Shown here in pieces: positions 1-12,200 of a DNA stretch of 64,000 nt. The first letter of the stretch is position 1. Each line of letters begins with the position of its first letter. A model generated the notes under the pieces. That model had not been told where the DNA came from. It saw only the letters and a list, made by a program, of their open reading frames with translations, and did no database searches. The DNA is from Amblyornis subalaris (taxonomy: Eukaryota > Chordata > Aves > Passeriformes > Ptilonorhynchidae): the NCBI GenBank assembly GCA_018881555.1, contig JACAXG010000091.1, positions 2,886,194-2,950,193 of the forward strand, written 5' to 3'. Made by a program: the position numbers and the translations under genes.

Positions 1-1949
1 GAACAGTTTTTCCNCTCGTAAGGTATTTATCCTCCTCCATTCATTAACATCCAATTAACTCCTGAGCCCTTTCCCCAGTGCTGAGGGTTGCTTTTCAACA
101 AAACGAAACAGTATTGCAAAACAAAACAACAAAGAACCCTAACCCCAAAGAAAACCCTCGGTGTAATTAATTAATATAGAGGCAGATCCATGGAAAAGCT
201 GAAAGCACAGTCACAGCTACAGAGCAATCCCCCTGTCAGCTGCTGACGCTCAGTGAAGCTGCTGCTGCCCAGAACAGGTTACTGCACATGGGGCTGGTGA
301 CAGGCGACTCTCACGCAGATTTTCTTGGCAATCCAAGATGTGGCAGATCCACTGTCACAGCTTCTTTCTACTCCAGAGGATTTCCCTGGCATTCCCGTGC
401 TGATTGAAGAGTGTCCGTGAAATTAAAGCATGTATTTGTGCCAACAGGGGACTGTGCATCTGTGTGCAGCTATGAAACATTACCAAAACCTCATTTACTA
501 ATAGGTTTTAATAATCATTTAACAAATTAAGCAGTATTTTCTCTATCAATCATCGTATTTTCTCAATACATTCTTTGTTGTTTTCTTCAATCTTTATTAT
601 GAAATCTTGGTCTCTACCTTACTAGAGAATTTCATAAACAAATTACAAGGATTACTTATAAACAGCCTGATTTAATAAGATGTAAAGATGACTATAAAAC
701 CACTCTAGTTCTATTATCCTGCTAAAATTCACTAAATTATTCACCAAAGATAATTACGTTAAGTGAATTTATAAAGTTGCATAAAATAAAAAGGTGATGA
801 AGAAACAGAGAGATGAGGCCCTCATATTTGAAGAGAATTTCTCCTGAAAAAGGCTAGGTTAATCTCATAAAAATGTTTNGTTTTGCTTATGTTCTCTTAC
901 GACACCCACCATTAGCAAATATGGGGGAGTTGTCCTATTTCCATAAACAATTCACTAGAAATAGAACTGNTTTTTTTAAGCTCAAACACTCCATTGAAAT
1001 ATTTGCATCCCAGTCTCCCACTGGTGTGGGACACAATATTCAGATCCTGAATGTTGACTAAAAAGAAATGGTGAAACTGTTGACTTTTTTTCCCCAGTTT
1101 CTGGAAAGTGATGTGTAAAGAACAGCCTAAAGTGTGAAAAACTATATGATTTTCACAATTACCTTGCCTCAAACAGATGAGGATGTTAACTACTGGTACA
1201 AAGAAAACACGTTTTTCCCCAAATTTCCAAAGGAATAACATTACTTGTGGGTGTATGTATATGCTCATTTAATGTGATAGTATCCCTTTAAGTAAACTTG
1301 TCACAGAAGATTTATTTTTCCCCCTATTGTCTAAGACTACAGCGTGAGGAGCACAAAAGGTCCAGTACCCAGGACACAGACCCTGGAGGCTTTGGCTAAC
1401 AAAGGGGCTGACAAGGAGAGCCTGGGTGACAGTGAGTGAAGTGTTCACCAGGTCCTTTTGTTACAGATAGCAGAAATATAAACAATACTTGATTCAAAGA
1501 AATTAGTAATGATGTTAGCATCAAAACCACTGAAATCGCAGTGTTCAAGTGCTGGAAAAGGTNGTGGATATCAACTGTTTAATTATTTCCAAATACTTTG
1601 TCAAATATCTAGAAACAACCACTCAATTGTATGCCACTTTCATGGAAACCCGTTTCATTATTTCCTTAGCCTTTTTTTTTTTCATCATTCTCTTCTGTTT
1701 AGTGAATACATGGATTCTGAATATTAGGTGAATAGTCCTTGCAACTAAACACAAAGGGGAAATGATGCAGACAGCATTATGGTCTCGCTTCCTCTTCTTG
1801 CGTTAGGGTGGAAATGATATGCAGCAGGGATTACGCTTTGTTTAAAGCCGTGCCTCTGCCTCTGAAAGAATATATTATACAAATCTTCTAACGTTGTTGA
1901 AATTCCCCCAAAACTTGATTGTGTCAGACACAAAGTGGCAATGAGGTTC
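1..1949. other. Intergenic or intronic, no gene seen
   Basis: AT-rich single-copy-looking DNA. Short open frames on both strands are interrupted by stops and resemble no known protein. No repeat family was recognised. Several single N's interrupt otherwise continuous sequence. Confidence 0.6.
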
Positions 1950-2570
1950 TTATCCCCACCTTATGCCGAATAAATATCTAATATCAGAGAGTATAACCTT
2001 GGAAAAGTATGCACGGGGGAATATCCCTCCCGTCAATAATTCATCGCGCTGGTGGCGGGAAGGTGCATTCAGCGAGCCCCTGACATTACACAGAATGCAT
2101 TAATGCCCACGCAGCCCCAGCTCCAGGGGAGGGGGGGAAGGAGAGAGCACAAGGGGACCGACTTCCCTCCAGGCCCATTAGGAAAAAAAAAAAAAAAAAA
2201 CCCACACTCGGAATTATTCAAAGTAGCGCTCTGCCTACGGAAAGCGAGCCAAACAAGACTCCCCCCTCACCAAGTCTGTAATCAGAATTATTTGAGGGTG
2301 AGAGCGTGTGAAATATAAATCTTTACACGTGCTCGTGTGGCAGAGATTTGTCTTACATCTTCCAGCTGTAGGGCACACGGGCCGAGCCTCGCCGATCCGG
2401 CACGGNCGGAACGCGCGGCCGAGAATCCGGAGCAACGCGCTGATGGATGGGGTCCCCCGAAGTCCACGTATTAATTCTACCAATGTTAATTCGAAAATCA
2501 ATACATCTGGGTTCAGTGACGTTTCCATAGGCAAAACTACAGATGTTATTCAAACGAGCCCAAAATAAGT
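1950..2570. promoter_or_regulatory. CpG-dense candidate regulatory block
   Basis: Seen: the block stands out from its AT-rich surroundings by CpG content. Between about 2378 and 2439 there are 13 CpG dinucleotides in roughly 62 bases, and more CpGs lie at 2045-2075 and 2225-2345. AT-rich homeodomain-like stretches flank the GC-rich core, and an 18-base A run sits at 2183-2200. Known: bird and mammal DNA loses CpG where it is methylated in the germ line, so dense CpG usually marks unmethylated promoters or developmental enhancers. Inferred: an orphan CpG-rich element such as an enhancer or a non-coding RNA promoter. The core is too short for a classical CpG island and no transcript can be shown. 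Confidence 0.45.
2183..2200. repeat. A18 homopolymer
   Basis: An uninterrupted run of 18 A within the CpG-dense block. No retrocopy-like body precedes it, so it is taken as a simple length-unstable homopolymer. Confidence 0.8.
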
Positions 2571-4379
2571 AAGATAATTTTCTGATAGTATGTACCTGCC
2601 TTCAAGATGATTGCAATTTTAATTAAAGACAAAATGGTAATAGATTTCAATACAGTTTGGTGTCTTTTGCACTCCTATTTGCTCTTTTACTGTCATGGTT
2701 TTAATGATTTAGGAACCAGAAGAATAACTAAGAAACCCAACAGTCATTATCTCAAATAATGAGACTTTTTAATGCAAAATCAATGTTTGTTGTAATGAAA
2801 ATAGATTCCTCAGCTCCTGCAGGGATATGTACAATTCTTTCTCACTGTTAAATGGAATGTGATTGNTTATTTTCACCAATATTCTGAACAGTTTTATTCA
2901 GAAGTGAAAATAAAATGTCAGATTTACTGCTATTAAGCACATGTATTTAACCAGAAGCTCCCACCATATGACTGAAGNTAGGAAACTGGGAATAATATTC
3001 TGTGAACTTTCAGAAGCTTAAGGGAGAAGTGCAAAATTTCCAACAGGTAATGAAAAAGCTCACTCTGGGAAAAACATGGTTCTGTTCAGATGGTTGACCA
3101 AACTCTTAATTTGTTATGTCAAATGAACCAAACTCAAAAGATAATAAAAATATCTTAAGCAGGCTTAATGAAGTAAAACAAAACACTTCCTTCATACCAA
3201 GATATCAAAACTGTTTTCAGTCCTGAGGAAATTTTTATTATTATAATTATGATTTCGATCATTATGATTTAGAGTCAATGCATGTATTTATGGTCATTTT
3301 TGGTCTTTGAACATTAGGAAAAGCATTTGTATTAATACTTCAGAGCTATGTTCTATTAAAAGTCCAAATGATCTNAAAGAATGCATGGGAACTCGGAGGC
3401 TTTAATGCGTCGTTTGGAAACACTGTATTTCTCCTTAGTTCTCTTTGGCTTAGTTTTCATGTGATGGCTAAAAGTATGAAAACCAGAACACAAAAAAGAA
3501 GACAATGAGCAGCAAAGCTGTCAATATCCTTTAAAATGATTTCTTAGGTGGTTCTTTGAGTAACAGGTGAAGAAAAAGTTCTCACTAGAATAGAACTACA
3601 GCAGATCTGCATGTGAATGTGCAGGTACTCACAGGAAGGTTCGGGGTCTGTGAAGGGTTTATGAGCTCCATCTGCATCAATTATTCTGGTACTGCTATCT
3701 TGAATAATACACATTTCTTGGCAGCTGCNATCTCTAAGGGTGCCTTTTGCACAAATGAGGTGACAAAATGTATCATTCAGGCNTCTATGCATAGGAAGAG
3801 TTTCTTGCAGTGACACAAATATTTAGGAAAAATGTTGTCCGTCTTGACTGGGTGCCCAGGCAGGTCTTGCGATCCTTGAGCACAGGCAGCAAACACAAAG
3901 TGGGGTGGCCTAGAGCAAGCTGCTCTGGACAGTGTCCAGTTAGGCTTTGTTCTGTCCACTTTTATGGTACATACTTAAATCTGCTCGTGNGGCACCGCAC
4001 TGCTGGAAACCACGACAGTCTTATCTCGGGAAGTTCTGACTGAAGAAACTCTTATGGACGCCTGGTGTGAAAACTCTGCAAGTCCTACTGTTGAGTGACA
4101 ACCAAATGTGAAGAGAACAGGCACACTTGTTCCATAGTGTTAACAGAGGCTTTACCCACATGCAGAACTGCTTCTGTTCTCTTCTGGAGCAACAGCACTG
4201 ACGAACGAGTTCAGCCTCAGTTGCAAGTTTAATGATGAAGACTCAGCAACAAGAATCATACTAAGAGTTTCCATAAGGACTTCTTCCTTTTGTGATTTGA
4301 TAAAGCTGTACCTTTCCTTCTTGCTAACAACAGCTTTTCATGAATATTGGAGAAATGGAACTTTGTCTGGATGACTTAC
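2571..4379. other. No gene or recognised element
   Basis: AT-rich DNA with scattered single N's. Overlapping short frames occur at 3544-4043 on both strands, with no recognisable domain, no convincing splice context and no codon-use signal I can point to. Confidence 0.55.
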
Positions 4380-5000
4380 TAATGAAAAACAAATCGCGAT
4401 CCGCACAGAGGCATTTGTAGAAATGAACATTAAAGTTCCATCAGCGAGAAACTCTTACTGGGAACTATTTTGTGCTCATTTAGTAAAACACAACAATAAT
4501 TTTATGTCAGATAATGATTTAAGTCACAGATAAACTTCACAGGTCAGACTTGATGGTTTGTTCCCAAGGTCGATAAAAATATCAGAAGCATATTTTCAAG
4601 GAAGAGTGTTACTCATGTATGATTTTGAGCAAATCACCTGCTCATAGGTATGATCCAGACAGAAGTAAAGCCTAAATTCTTAGAGTAAATTACTCACTAT
4701 GTTGTATTTTTTCATTTTCAAAGTAACCGTGATTGATATTAAATAGAGAACTGTAATTTTTGCCTACAATGGCAGAACTCAGATCATCAAAATAACGTAT
4801 AACTAACAAAGAAATGCAGTTATGCAGGAACTTTCCCTAATTTACACATTCTTTGCAACAAAACATGCAGGGCCTCACATTATGGAATCTGCATGTATTT
4901 GCATAAGCTGTTCCATTTTCGTGCATGCTCATATATGTTTTTCTGAAACAGCTTTCATGATTGAAAAGTATTTTATTTACAGCATACAAGTTACCAGTGT
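4380..5000. promoter_or_regulatory. Candidate non-coding regulatory block with octamer
   Basis: Seen: a perfect POU octamer, ATTTGCAT, at 4897-4904, inside sequence rich in AATAATT and ATTTAAGT-like homeodomain words and free of recognisable repeats. Inferred: possible conserved non-coding enhancer DNA. One octamer is expected by chance every few tens of kilobases on either strand, so the call rests on overall texture and is weak. Confidence 0.25.
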
Positions 5001-6839
5001 TGCACTATATCTGCCTTAATTATTACATAAAGCCTATGAAACAGTTAAATGTCTCTGCCATATAGCAGATTTGTTAATAAATGACATATAAGGAAGAAGA
5101 GAGTCACAGATTTAGACAGCNTTTCAGAAGACTTACAGAAACATTCCCAAGGAGTTGGCTGATTCCTGACTAAACACCTAAAGTACCTTAAGAGAAAAAA
5201 CTTCTTAGAAATGCTTCAGGATGGGGCTACTTTAAATGAAGGGGTTTTCCCCATATCNTTCATCTTTGTTGTTGAAATCCTCTATTTCAGCAAGAAACGG
5301 GACAAACCGAGAATTATAACCACTAGTCATATTTGCAATACAATTTCTGGTACATGAATATATTCACTTCAGAGCTAATACTGAGGCAGTTTTCCAACAG
5401 AACTTGGAACAAACACGCATAAGAAAAACTGAGCCTTTCTTGAAACCTCTAGTGTAGTGGAACAGCTTTTCTTCTTTCTGTCTCTTTAGCATTTAGGACT
5501 TTGGAAATCTGNACTGCATCTTTTCCAGTAGGCAGGGGTATTTGCTGCCAGCTGAACTGAAGGCCCAATCAGCATACATAAACCTTGCCCCTGAGCAGTC
5601 TGTACTGGTTTATACAGAGATTAGGATTGCTTTGAATTACACATGCAATCAGAACATTTCATAGAGCAAATTGTGGTCATTTTGACAACTATGCAGCAAG
5701 CTTAATTTCAGGCCTGAGTATACATGATATTCAGAAACACAATGAAGTAATTTAACGTTTTAGGAGGAGAGTATATAGTATAAATTAGTAGAAAATCATG
5801 ACACTTACAAACTTGTTCTAAAGATGTATTGTTCCTTTTTCTTCAGAAGTAAAACCCCACCCCCCCAAAAGAAAAGCCAACACCCCTCCCCTCCCCCTCC
5901 AAACCACCAATTTCTATTAAGAATAAATTAACNACTAAAGAAGAATTCCACTGATGGACAATTCATACTGGAAATCTATTTAAAACTTGGAAAAGGAAGG
6001 CAGGGAAAAGAGGGAAAGAAAGNAGGAGGAAGAGAATTACTAACANNGTTTTCAGCACAAATCCAAAATGTAGTCACATACTAGTTACTGAGAAGAAAAT
6101 TAACTTTACCTCGGCCAAAACCAGTACACANTGGTTGGATCAGTAAGAGATCAAGTGCTAGAGAGGAATATGTCAGATGACATATTGATTCCTAGGACTT
6201 CCCACGTCCTTTAGCAATGATAAGGCTGCTCTCAACTGCACAGCTGTCGTATGAGAAACATCAATGGTTTTTCATTAATTTCTGCTACAGTCTGTCACCC
6301 AGTCCACTATCTCCTTTCAATTAAAGATTTATGCTAAAGATTTGTGTTAAAACACATAAAACCTGAACTTGTTTTGTAAAACTTGTTATCTGGAATTATG
6401 GAGAATTTTTCACACTTTGATTGATAACAACATCATCATCTTAGTCTGATTTATCACTCATCATTTTATACTCCTGCCAAAAAGGGTTAAAAGCCATCCC
6501 TTTCCAAACATTTACTACCTGACCTTTTCATAGCTAGTTTTACTACCCTGACAGATTTTTAGATTTCTGTATTCCTTAAAATGCACCACGATTGTAGCTG
6601 GAATCTTCTAATTTCTTCAAACTGTGTCTTCCCAATTATTTATTTAAGAGCTGTGTAGATAAGCTCTCCATTCTCACCTAGATCAGTGATAAGAGAGGAA
6701 ATGGCCTTTTTAGAGTGTCTCTGCTTTTTAAAGCAGATAGAAATAATAAGGTTGACAAAGAAAAAAGGAAAATTAGGCATTATGAGGGTAATAACTTAGA
6801 AAGTGTCAGATTCAGAATAATTGAATTCAATGACATTTA
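5001..6839. other. No gene; one C-rich tract
   Basis: Mostly featureless AT-rich DNA. A C-rich low-complexity tract lies at 5855-5900, followed near 5995-6035 by a purine-rich stretch. No coding signal was seen. Confidence 0.55.
5855..5900. repeat. C-rich low-complexity tract
   Basis: C runs of 4 and 7 at 5855-5866, then runs of 4, 4, 5 and 2 separated by single T's at 5883-5900. On the minus strand the second group gives three G4-5 tracts with one-base loops. The next G run is about 16 bases away, so a short-loop four-tract quadruplex is not fully met. Confidence 0.6.
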
Positions 6840-7260
6840 ATGCTATGGAAAACAATAGCAGCAGCCCAGCCGCCCATCTGATTCATGTCTAGTTCATGTT
6901 TAACAAAACAAGGCTAAGGGTCACGCAGTCATGAGTCCCATAAATAACCTGTTAATGGGATTTCCAAACAAGCTGTCCTCAAAATGGTTTTTTGTCTCAC
7001 AGAAAGAATATTAAAATGCAAATGGATTCGGGCTGTGTCCTCATAAACAACCATGTTCATTTAACCTCTGACCTCGACGTTTAACTGCCCATTCCAGCAA
7101 TTTGTATGGTATTAGCCACAGCACGCCACTCCAAAGTGCTAACTTTGAGAAGAGAGGGCTAAACGAACGGGTTACCATCTCTGACGTTCAGTTAACCACA
7201 TCCAAACTGACTTCATGGGCATAAAAATATTATTTTATAACTTTCCTTTAGTTAGTTGAC
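6840..7260. promoter_or_regulatory. Candidate non-coding regulatory block
   Basis: Seen: nuclear-receptor half-sites AGGGTCA at 6917-6923 and TGACCTC at 7069-7075, a posterior-HOX/CDX-like CCATAAA at 6938-6944, and a perfect octamer ATGCAAAT at 7016-7023, all within about 160 bases of repeat-free sequence. Known: such mixed motif clusters are typical of developmental enhancers. Inferred: a candidate enhancer; short motifs of this kind also arise by chance. Confidence 0.35.
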
Positions 7261-8539
7261 CTTTTTTTTCCTAAGGGGAAAAAAAAAAATTGTGCCAAGA
7301 AAGGTGCTCTGAAGCACAATGGATCGCACAGCGCCGTGTGCCAGCTCAGTGCCGGATCAGCTGGAATGTTCTGGCAGAGGCTGCCAGGCTCTGTCACCTG
7401 CCTCTGGCTGAGCTGCCAGGACCACTCGGTGAAGCACTTTGTGTCCTACAGCACCATGTCCAGATTTTCCTGACCCTTTTCTATAGCAGGATGTTTCAGC
7501 CATTCCCCGCGGCATCTTCAGTCACATTCTTAGAAGAGCGTAGCTCTTTTTCTTACAGTATTAAAAGAAGCCCACCTGCCTCACATGAATAATGAAAAAA
7601 TCATTCTTTGTTCAAATTCAACCACATCTCTCCCACCTGATATTCCTCACAGGTCCCAAGGAGGACCTTCAAATGGCCTATGGGAGTTTGCCTGACCATG
7701 GAAAATGTCAAATTAAAACAGCAACAAGCAAAATATCTGGTAATTGTTCCTAGTTAAAAGTATCACGAAAATCACATAAATACTCACTCAAACNGAATTG
7801 AAGTATGAAGGTTGCTGTTAACAACTTGTTTTTAGGGGAAACAATTAATTCTTCTTTGAAAGCACATGACTTCCGAGAAAAGGCAGGATAGGAGTTCCTT
7901 TGCAGTGAACTGTGTGTTCCAGAGGGACAGGAGTAGTTGGGATCTCGGAGTACTCTCACCTGACTGAGTGCCTACATTTTCTCATCACAGAATTTCTATT
8001 CCAAAATACCCAGAGCACTTCAGAGTTTATTAGAAATTTGTAACTTCCGGAGAAAACTGCCGCAGTTGAGACTGGACCTAAAAGTTGTCTCAAAGTTTGC
8101 CGCACAACAGCGATGAGGAAGAAACAACCTGAACTAACAGTGTTTAGAAAGGAATGATTATTTTTGTGGTTGCTAACGTTNGACCATGCCCAATGGTATT
8201 CTCAGTTGATTATTCACGGGGACTGANTTTTCGTGTCAGTTTTGGATTTAGACTTTTTCTCCATAAGTAATTCCTTTCCTGTAAGCAGCTTTTCAGGGGC
8301 ACAGTTTTGGGTACCGCTCATTGCAGGTCACTCATTTGTCTTATTTTGCTCACACTGCTTGGCAGTAAAGCCTCTGAATACCAGAGTTTCAGTTGCTAAC
8401 ACTGTCCTAGAATCTGTCCCCTTCCTTGCCCAAGAAAACTCCAAGTGGTGACTTCTGTCCTAGAAGAGGCGGTAACAGGTCTTTATATCTCGTCTCGTAT
8501 TAACCTGCAATTTTCTTTTTCCACGTCAAACTCTGAATG
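7261..8539. other. No gene seen
   Basis: A 100-codon open frame on the plus strand at 7290-7592 matches no protein I recognise, has no domain-like pattern and lies in a locally GC-richer stretch. I treat it as chance. The rest is single-copy AT-rich DNA. Confidence 0.5.
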
Positions 8540-9260
8540 AAAACAGAGAAGAGGCCTCAGACTGCCCAGTGGCTGTCCCAGCACGGCGTGAATTAAAGAT
8601 TCATGTTTAGTTAGCCATGCCACTGGCTTACAGAGGGCCACTCCTCGCAAGTTAAATCTAAGGCCAGAAGCATTGGAACTGCAAACTTTTTTTTTTCCCT
8701 GGAACGGGCTGAGAGCCGAGTCATTAACGCTGCGATCGGTCTAATCCAGACCATTTGTTGCCGCTAATTATTACGGACAAGCCTCTTTATTGAACCACAT
8801 CCTTTTATCAACATTAGGATGCATGAGCCGAGGCTGTTGTTTTAAACGCACTCATTAACCACACAAATCAGCCCTGTTGACAGAGCGCTTTTGAATTAAG
8901 CATCAGACTGTAGTCATTGGACAAGGAGCAATTTATAATGCCATTAGCAACACTTGCGAAGGTTACAGGCATCAAAAATTGTTCAGCCGTAATTATTCTT
9001 AATGGATACAAGGAATAAACTGACGCAGGACAGCTTTTTCATTAGCTTTCAATCAAGCCTGATGGCTTTGAGAAATGTACAGCAAATGCATTTTGGGGAG
9101 AAATAATGATGTTGCAGCACCTTTCACTGGAAAATGCTCTCAGTTCAGAACTTAACTTTTAATAACCTTAATTTGATATAATTAAAAATATGATTTGCTT
9201 TGAAGATTTTGCAATGAATTGTTCTGGCTGCTGTTTAACCCTTTTTCAAGTGTTCATCCC
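8540..9260. promoter_or_regulatory. Strong candidate conserved non-coding enhancer
   Basis: Seen: roughly 700 bases free of recognisable repeats, with retained CpGs in an AT-rich background (for example 8716-8777) and closely packed transcription-factor-like words. These include TAATTA at 8765-8770 inside a near-palindromic segment (about 8761-8776), TAATTA at 8990-8995, the MEIS/TGIF word TTGACAG at 8877-8883, and several ATTAAC or ATTAG homeodomain cores. All frames are broken by stops. Known: deeply conserved vertebrate developmental enhancers show this mixture. Inferred: an enhancer of a distant developmental gene, which I cannot name. Confidence 0.5.
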
Positions 9261-11870
9261 AAACACGATAAAAAAAAATAAGAATAAAAATCTTCAGATG
9301 CTTNGGATTCTCACGAAAAGCGTTAGACTTGCAATTTCCTAAACCCAGAGTAACGAGGACAGATTTTTTAAGTGAACTCAGAGCACTTAGAGAATGAGGG
9401 GAATTTTACAAAGTTTACCTACCCCAAAAAGCACCAGCACATACACAACATTCTCCATAAAATTCAGTCCGATTCATAAACAGGTGATCTACCACTTTCT
9501 CACAGGTAAAACGGTGAAAAAAAGTACTAAAAAAATTTAAATAATTAAAGCTTAGTTTTAAACTGAGTTTGAGGCAGTTAAAATCACATTACTCTCTTTC
9601 TAAACAGCAAAGAAACCCTCCCAAATTGGTCCTCATTTCATATCCCATCACAGCTGCTATTGACGGTCCATGTCTGTCAGGAATACCTTCTTTTTGCAAC
9701 AAGGGTCTTTCCAGACAGATTGAAGATTTTGGCCNAATGGACTATTAGCCACATCTGACTCAAGCCTTAAAACCAACCAGAAGCTCTTCTGGTATTTAGC
9801 ACTACACATGTTTTAGCTCATAGGTTTCCATATTTTCACACTATTAGAGATCTCTTCACTNTTCTTTCCTTATACTTACACAGATAGTGAAGATAATGAA
9901 GAAAACCACTGTAAAAGAAGGCAAGAATGTCATTTACTGTCCTTAGTGATCCTATGCTTGTCAGACTGCAGGTCAGGGTAGAAATGCAGCAGCACCTCTG
10001 CTGCTCAAGCAGCCCAACCGTAGCAGTAACACCTCTTTGCAGGTGTGTGAGCCACACAGAGCAACAGGAAGTCGATGCTTTTAAAATATTGTGTGCTGAG
10101 AGCACAGAGTGTCTGACACAAAGCTAACGAGAGGAAATGACCCATAACTTCAGTTTCAGTCAGGAGGNGCAAAGACAGGCCTCAAAATCAAATTTGAAAT
10201 TGGTGGATGCTAATGCAAATTACAAACAAAGCAGGATGTCAGATTGCACCAGAATGGGAGTTCGAGGGTGACTTCATGGACAGGTGAACTTCAGCAGTAG
10301 TTGTACCAAATTTTATCACATAATTTGTGCTATTTTCTGCTTTGTTTCATCATAAATACTGGGACCAAAACATTAAACAGATATTCCTTAAAAAAAATTT
10401 TAAGATTTCCTCAAAAGAAAAAGTTTCTAGCATGAACACACGAAAACAACAGAAAACAATGGGTGCAAATCTGGGCGATTCAAAAAANCAGAAAGCAAAC
10501 AAGATATCTCAAGTTTTGTATTTAAAAAAATTCCATGTATTCCCAAGAAATCTTATGATTTTGTTATCTAGGGCATAACATTAAAGCCAATTTTGGTTCA
10601 AAAAAGTTACCATTGCAATTATCCTTGCAATGCTCTACACTACAAAGTAGATACAAAACAGATACAAATGCTATANCTATCTGTGCCTGTTAAAAACTGC
10701 TACCTTACTAATGGTTAACAGCACAGGAAAATTATTCAGGGGAAACTCCGACTTCTACTTCTGTGCTTCTTACTTTTGTTTTACTCATACAATCATAACT
10801 TTGAGTATCTACATTGTTCTAACGCAAATGTGCACTGGAGGGGAGAAGAGGTAACACATATTCAGGGATGTACAGAGCGAGGAAGAAGAAAAAAGCAGAA
10901 CACAGACCCACACTGAAGAAGAAGAAATAGCTCAGAATCTAATAAAATGTGTTTTGCTTAGTTTNTAGAGCTCATGTGTATGATGGCATCAGACCCCCAG
11001 CCCAGAGTTCAGAGCACTTCAAGGGGGCAAATCCATCNCTCCTTTGATCTTCCCCTTTCCCATGCTGGTATCATCCCACACTTACCCAATGGACTCCCAA
11101 ATTCCCAATTTTATCTCCCCTAGGCTGCAAAATCTAAGAAGGTTTATGCTTAGCCCAGAGAGCCTCTTTTCTGATGCCACACATGCTTCCACTGATTATT
11201 TCTCTAGGAATTCTTTCTGTAAGAGACAGATGAATTTCTAAGAGCAACACCGAAATTAGACTGAAACCTTACTGCATGTATCATTAAAAGACCAGCAATG
11301 ATCTTCGGTTTTGTTCTCTATTTTTAGAACAATCCATCTCACTTTTTAATGACCGACCTTGAAATTATTCCCCAAGGCCATTATAGGAGTTTGCTTCTGT
11401 TTCCTTCTTTCAGATATCAGACTCTGTGCAGCACAGTTCCAATCACATTCACAAATACTGTGATTCTGANACTTAGTAACATGGTTTTGGCAGCTGTTCC
11501 TCTGCTAAGGAATCATTTAACTAAAATGACACACTTAATGGCATTAAATCAAGGTAGAGGGAGTTAAATTCTACAATTTTTTAATATATACACATGTATA
11601 TATATACATATATGTTATCAAAATGAAGTCTTGATAAATGAACCATTAGCCCTACCACNCTCACTTTGCATCTGGATTGCAGATTGATGACAGTTTGGAA
11701 TGAACCTAAATATACACACAAAAAAATAATGTATCTGCCCCACAAAGCTATAGGAAAGAGCAAGACAACTTTGGTCGAACATCATGCTTTACTCCATCTG
11801 AGTAAAATCTGCAGAATCAAGGACTACATCTTGCACCTTAAGTAGGTCCCTGCAAAGATGTNCTCACATG
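9261..11870. other. No gene; one AT microsatellite
   Basis: Single-copy AT-rich DNA. Small overlapping frames at 9836-10127 and 10327-10578 are unrecognised and A-rich or cysteine-rich by chance. An AT-rich alternating tract lies at 11582-11613. Confidence 0.55.
11582..11613. repeat. Alternating TA/CA microsatellite
   Basis: Degenerate run of TATATA, ACATGT and TACATA units forming a self-complementary AT-rich stretch. Length-variable and likely to extrude as a cruciform; otherwise unremarkable. Confidence 0.7.
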
Positions 11871-12200
11871 AATCACAAGGTCACAGAATGGTTTGGGTTG
11901 GAAGGGAGCTTAAAGCCCATCCAGTGCCACCCCTGATGTGGGCAGGGACACCTTCCACTATCCCAGGTTACTCCAAGCCCTGTCCAGCCTGGCCTTGGAC
12001 ACTTCCAATGATGGGGCAGCCACAGCTTCTCTGGGAAATCTGTGCCAGGGCCTCATCACCCTCCCAGGGAAGAATTTCTTCCTAATATCTACAACTGCTG
12101 TCTTTCAGTGGAGGCCGTTCCTCCTTGTCCTCTTACTACCTGCTCTTGTAAATAATCTGTCTCTGTTTTTCCTGTAGGCTTCCTTCAGGAACTTCATGTA
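11871..12200 (-). mobile_element. CR1 LINE 3' fragment
   Basis: The left edge shows the reverse complement of the CR1 3' end (TCACAGAATGG, then GGTTTGGGTTGGAAGGGA). It is followed by the characteristic CR1 blocks read backwards: GGGCAGGGACACCTTCCACT, CAGCCTGGCCTTGGACACTT, GGGCAGCCACAGCTTCTCTG and GAATTTCTTCCTAATATCT, then CTTGTCCTCTTACTACCTGC. Known: CR1 is the main avian LINE, and most copies are 5'-truncated with short octamer-like 3' ends. About 330 bases remain, with no intact open reading frame for endonuclease or reverse transcriptase. Short plus-strand open frames across this copy are antisense reading of the repeat. Confidence 0.92.

Noticed and set aside
7290..7592. 100-codon plus-strand frame
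   Set aside because: No recognisable protein, no splice context and no homologue that I can name; expected by chance in a GC-richer patch.
11858..12177. Two plus-strand frames rich in Pro and Trp
   Set aside because: They are antisense reading of a minus-oriented CR1 fragment.
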